A stretch of 5,947 nt of DNA, taken from NCBI GenBank assembly GCA_012031335.1, contig JAAUTT010000315.1, forward strand, positions 1 to 5,947, in the 5' to 3' direction. Source of the DNA: Bacteroidales bacterium (lineage in GTDB: Bacteria; Bacteroidota; Bacteroidia; Bacteroidales; JAAUTT01). Below, piece by piece: positions 4,626-5,947 of the stretch. The notes under the pieces are model-generated. The model was not told where the DNA came from, searched no databases, and saw only the letters and a list, made by a program, of their open reading frames with translations. Numbering within the stretch: position 1 is the stretch's first letter; each line of letters begins with the position of its first letter. The translations under genes and the position numbers were made by a program.

Positions 4626-5947
4626 TTAAATATCTAACCCGTCTAGTGGATTCTTTATCTGATCAAACCCCTTGGTCGTTATATGGGTGTATATCTCAGT
4701 CGTTTTGCTGCTTTCGTGCCCAAGTAAAATTTGTATGTACCTTAAATCGGTTCCATTCTCCAGCAGGTGTGTGGCAAAGGTGTGCCGTAACGTATGGGAT
4801 GTAACATGTTTTTTAATTCCGGCCTTCTGTGTTGCTCTTTTTATAGTAGCCTGTATACTGCTTTCTGAATATTGCTTTCCCTTAATACCTTCAAACAACC
4901 ATTCTCTGGGTTTATATATTTTGTAGTATTCCCTTAATGTCTTCAGCATTTTTGCCGACAACAATGTATAACGGTCCTTATTACCTTTGGCCTCCCTTAC
5001 AAAAACCTGCATTCGCTTCGAATCAATATCGGTCATTTTTAATTCAATCACTTCACTTATTCGCAATCCTGCTGAATAAATCAACATTAATAGTGCTTTG
5101 TGCTTTAAATTTTCGGGTTGTTTTAACAGTAAACCAACTTCTGTTTCGCTTAATACTACCGGAAGTGATTTTTCCTTGATGGGCCTTTCAATCCTGTAAA
5201 TCTTACGCTGTCCCATCAAAACCCTTTCGAAATAAAACTTGATGGCATTGATGCTAATATTCTGATACGATATCGAAACTTTTCTCTCCGTTACCAAATA
5301 CCGGATAAAGGCAATAATCATGGGTTCATCAATCCGGTTAATATCATGACTGGGATAAAAATTTATTAATTCCTCGAAGGAGAGCCTATAACTTCTGATA
5401 GCCGATTCGCTATACCTTAATTCAGTAAGTTTATCTAAATATTCATCAGGACATTTTCGGTAATTTACTATATCGCCTGGTTTTATTCTAGGCACTCCCT
5501 TTTCCTTCTTTTTTTCTTCCTCAAACAAAAATACCAAACCAAGTGTTTCAGTACATTTTCTTATATCATCCCGAAACTTATCGGTATATGGAACTGTCCA
5601 CCAACTATTAACTTTATCATAACTATAATAAGGAAGCTTTTTGATTAAGGTAATTAACTCAGCCGGAAGCATCCCTAACACTTTTAATCGCCCTTCAATG
5701 GTTTTGATACACAATACTTCATTTTTATAAATCACTTTCCCGCCGGGGGTAGTTTCTATGGCATCCTGTAAGGTCAATACCGATATTCGTCCTGCAAAAT
5801 GTACCTTCAGCTTTTCCAGATTTCCCGGAAAATTTGGTATCTCCCAAATAAATTCCTTTTTATTCCACCTGCTATATCGCAACGATTGAATAAACTGAAT
5901 ATCGGAAGCATCCTTTGGTGTTTTTACCAATATCTTTTTGGTTAATT
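4626..5947 (-). CDS. Tyrosine recombinase/integrase, N-terminus outside window
   Basis: This enzyme cuts and rejoins DNA through a Tyr intermediate. Counting from the TTG at 5930, the catalytic set is complete: Arg290 (SAGLRISEV), Lys315 (AKGNKDR), His379 and Arg382 (SHTLRHTF), His405 (LLGHE) and Tyr414 (EIYTHI). A core-binding SAM-like domain spans about 160-240. Before it lie two copies of a small domain, about 13-45 (FIQSLRYSRWNKKEFIWEIP) and 92-132 (LITLIKKLPYYSYDKVNSWW). Both have the pattern hydrophobic helix, then W, then P. The frame is open to the right edge (LTKKI before the TTG), so 5930 is not a convincing start and the gene is partial. The catalytic part resembles XerD and integron integrases, but I see no IntI-specific extra segment. 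It lies upstream of the cassette-like units and reads toward them, so it is the obvious candidate enzyme for them. Confidence 0.93.
   Translation of the reverse strand, partial: LTKKILVKTPKDASDIQFIQSLRYSRWNKKEFIWEIPNFPGNLEKLKVHFAGRISVLTLQDAIETTPGGKVIYKNEVLCIKTIEGRLKVLGMLPAELITLIKKLPYYSYDKVNSWWTVPYTDKFRDDIRKCTETLGLVFLFEEEKKKEKGVPRIKPGDIVNYRKCPDEYLDKLTELRYSESAIRSYRLSFEELINFYPSHDINRIDEPMIIAFIRYLVTERKVSISYQNISINAIKFYFERVLMGQRKIYRIERPIKEKSLPVVLSETEVGLLLKQPENLKHKALLMLIYSAGLRISEVIELKMTDIDSKRMQVFVREAKGNKDRYTLLSAKMLKTLREYYKIYKPREWLFEGIKGKQYSESSIQATIKRATQKAGIKKHVTSHTLRHTFATHLLENGTDLRYIQILLGHESSKTTEIYTHITTKGFDQIKNPLDGLDI

Noticed and set aside
4672..5179. Two plus-strand open frames opposite the recombinase
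   Set aside because: Both are antisense to the recombinase catalytic domain, whose residues fix the true frame.

Overview
The window looks like an accessory region from a member of the Bacteroidota. It is AT-rich, its genes lack clear Shine-Dalgarno leaders, and the large tyrosine recombinase on the minus strand has small N-terminal domains typical of recombinases from that phylum. The stem-forming repeats between genes resemble repeats I know from Bacteroidota genomes. The phylum assignment is inference from these features, not from a marker gene. Every real gene is on the minus strand, so the order below follows transcription, from high to low coordinates.

(1) 4626-5947: a tyrosine recombinase with a complete catalytic domain. 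It is open through the right edge, so its N-terminus is missing. (2) 3861-4625: about 760 bases without an intact gene. They hold a GC-rich repeat family (4371-4560), a collapsed copy of a second recombinase of the same kind (4018-4265) with its own copy of the recombinase 3' flank, and two AT-rich inverted repeats (3866-3886 and 4276-4311). (3) 3090-3860: a cassette-like unit with one unrecognised 207-residue gene. (4) 1427-3089: a second cassette-like unit with an SGNH/GDSL-type hydrolase gene. Its Tat-type signal peptide is split off by a frameshift, and a 104-bp MITE-like element sits just after its stop. (5) 1-1426: the start of a third unit with an Hsp70/DnaK-like gene. It is broken by four apparent single-base indels and runs off the left edge.

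The strongest signal is the boundary structure. Each of the two complete units begins and ends with the same short sequence in inverted orientation: GTTGTGGGC at 3852-3860 and 3207-3215 for the first, GTTAGCGTT at 3081-3089 and 1544-1552 for the second. The boundary sequence differs between units. Between neighbouring units lies a long, bulged, imperfect palindrome. This is the layout expected of integron gene cassettes, where R' and R'' of one cassette are complementary and attC folds into a bulged stem. The cassettes lie beyond the 3' end of the recombinase and read in the same direction, as in the inverse integron of Treponema denticola. The recombinase is not a classical IntI, so this may be an integron-like cassette system run by a different recombinase family. 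That link is inference.

Five apparent frameshifts, mostly in homopolymers, occur in two genes. They could reflect sequence errors or decay of unselected cassette genes, and the sequence alone cannot decide.
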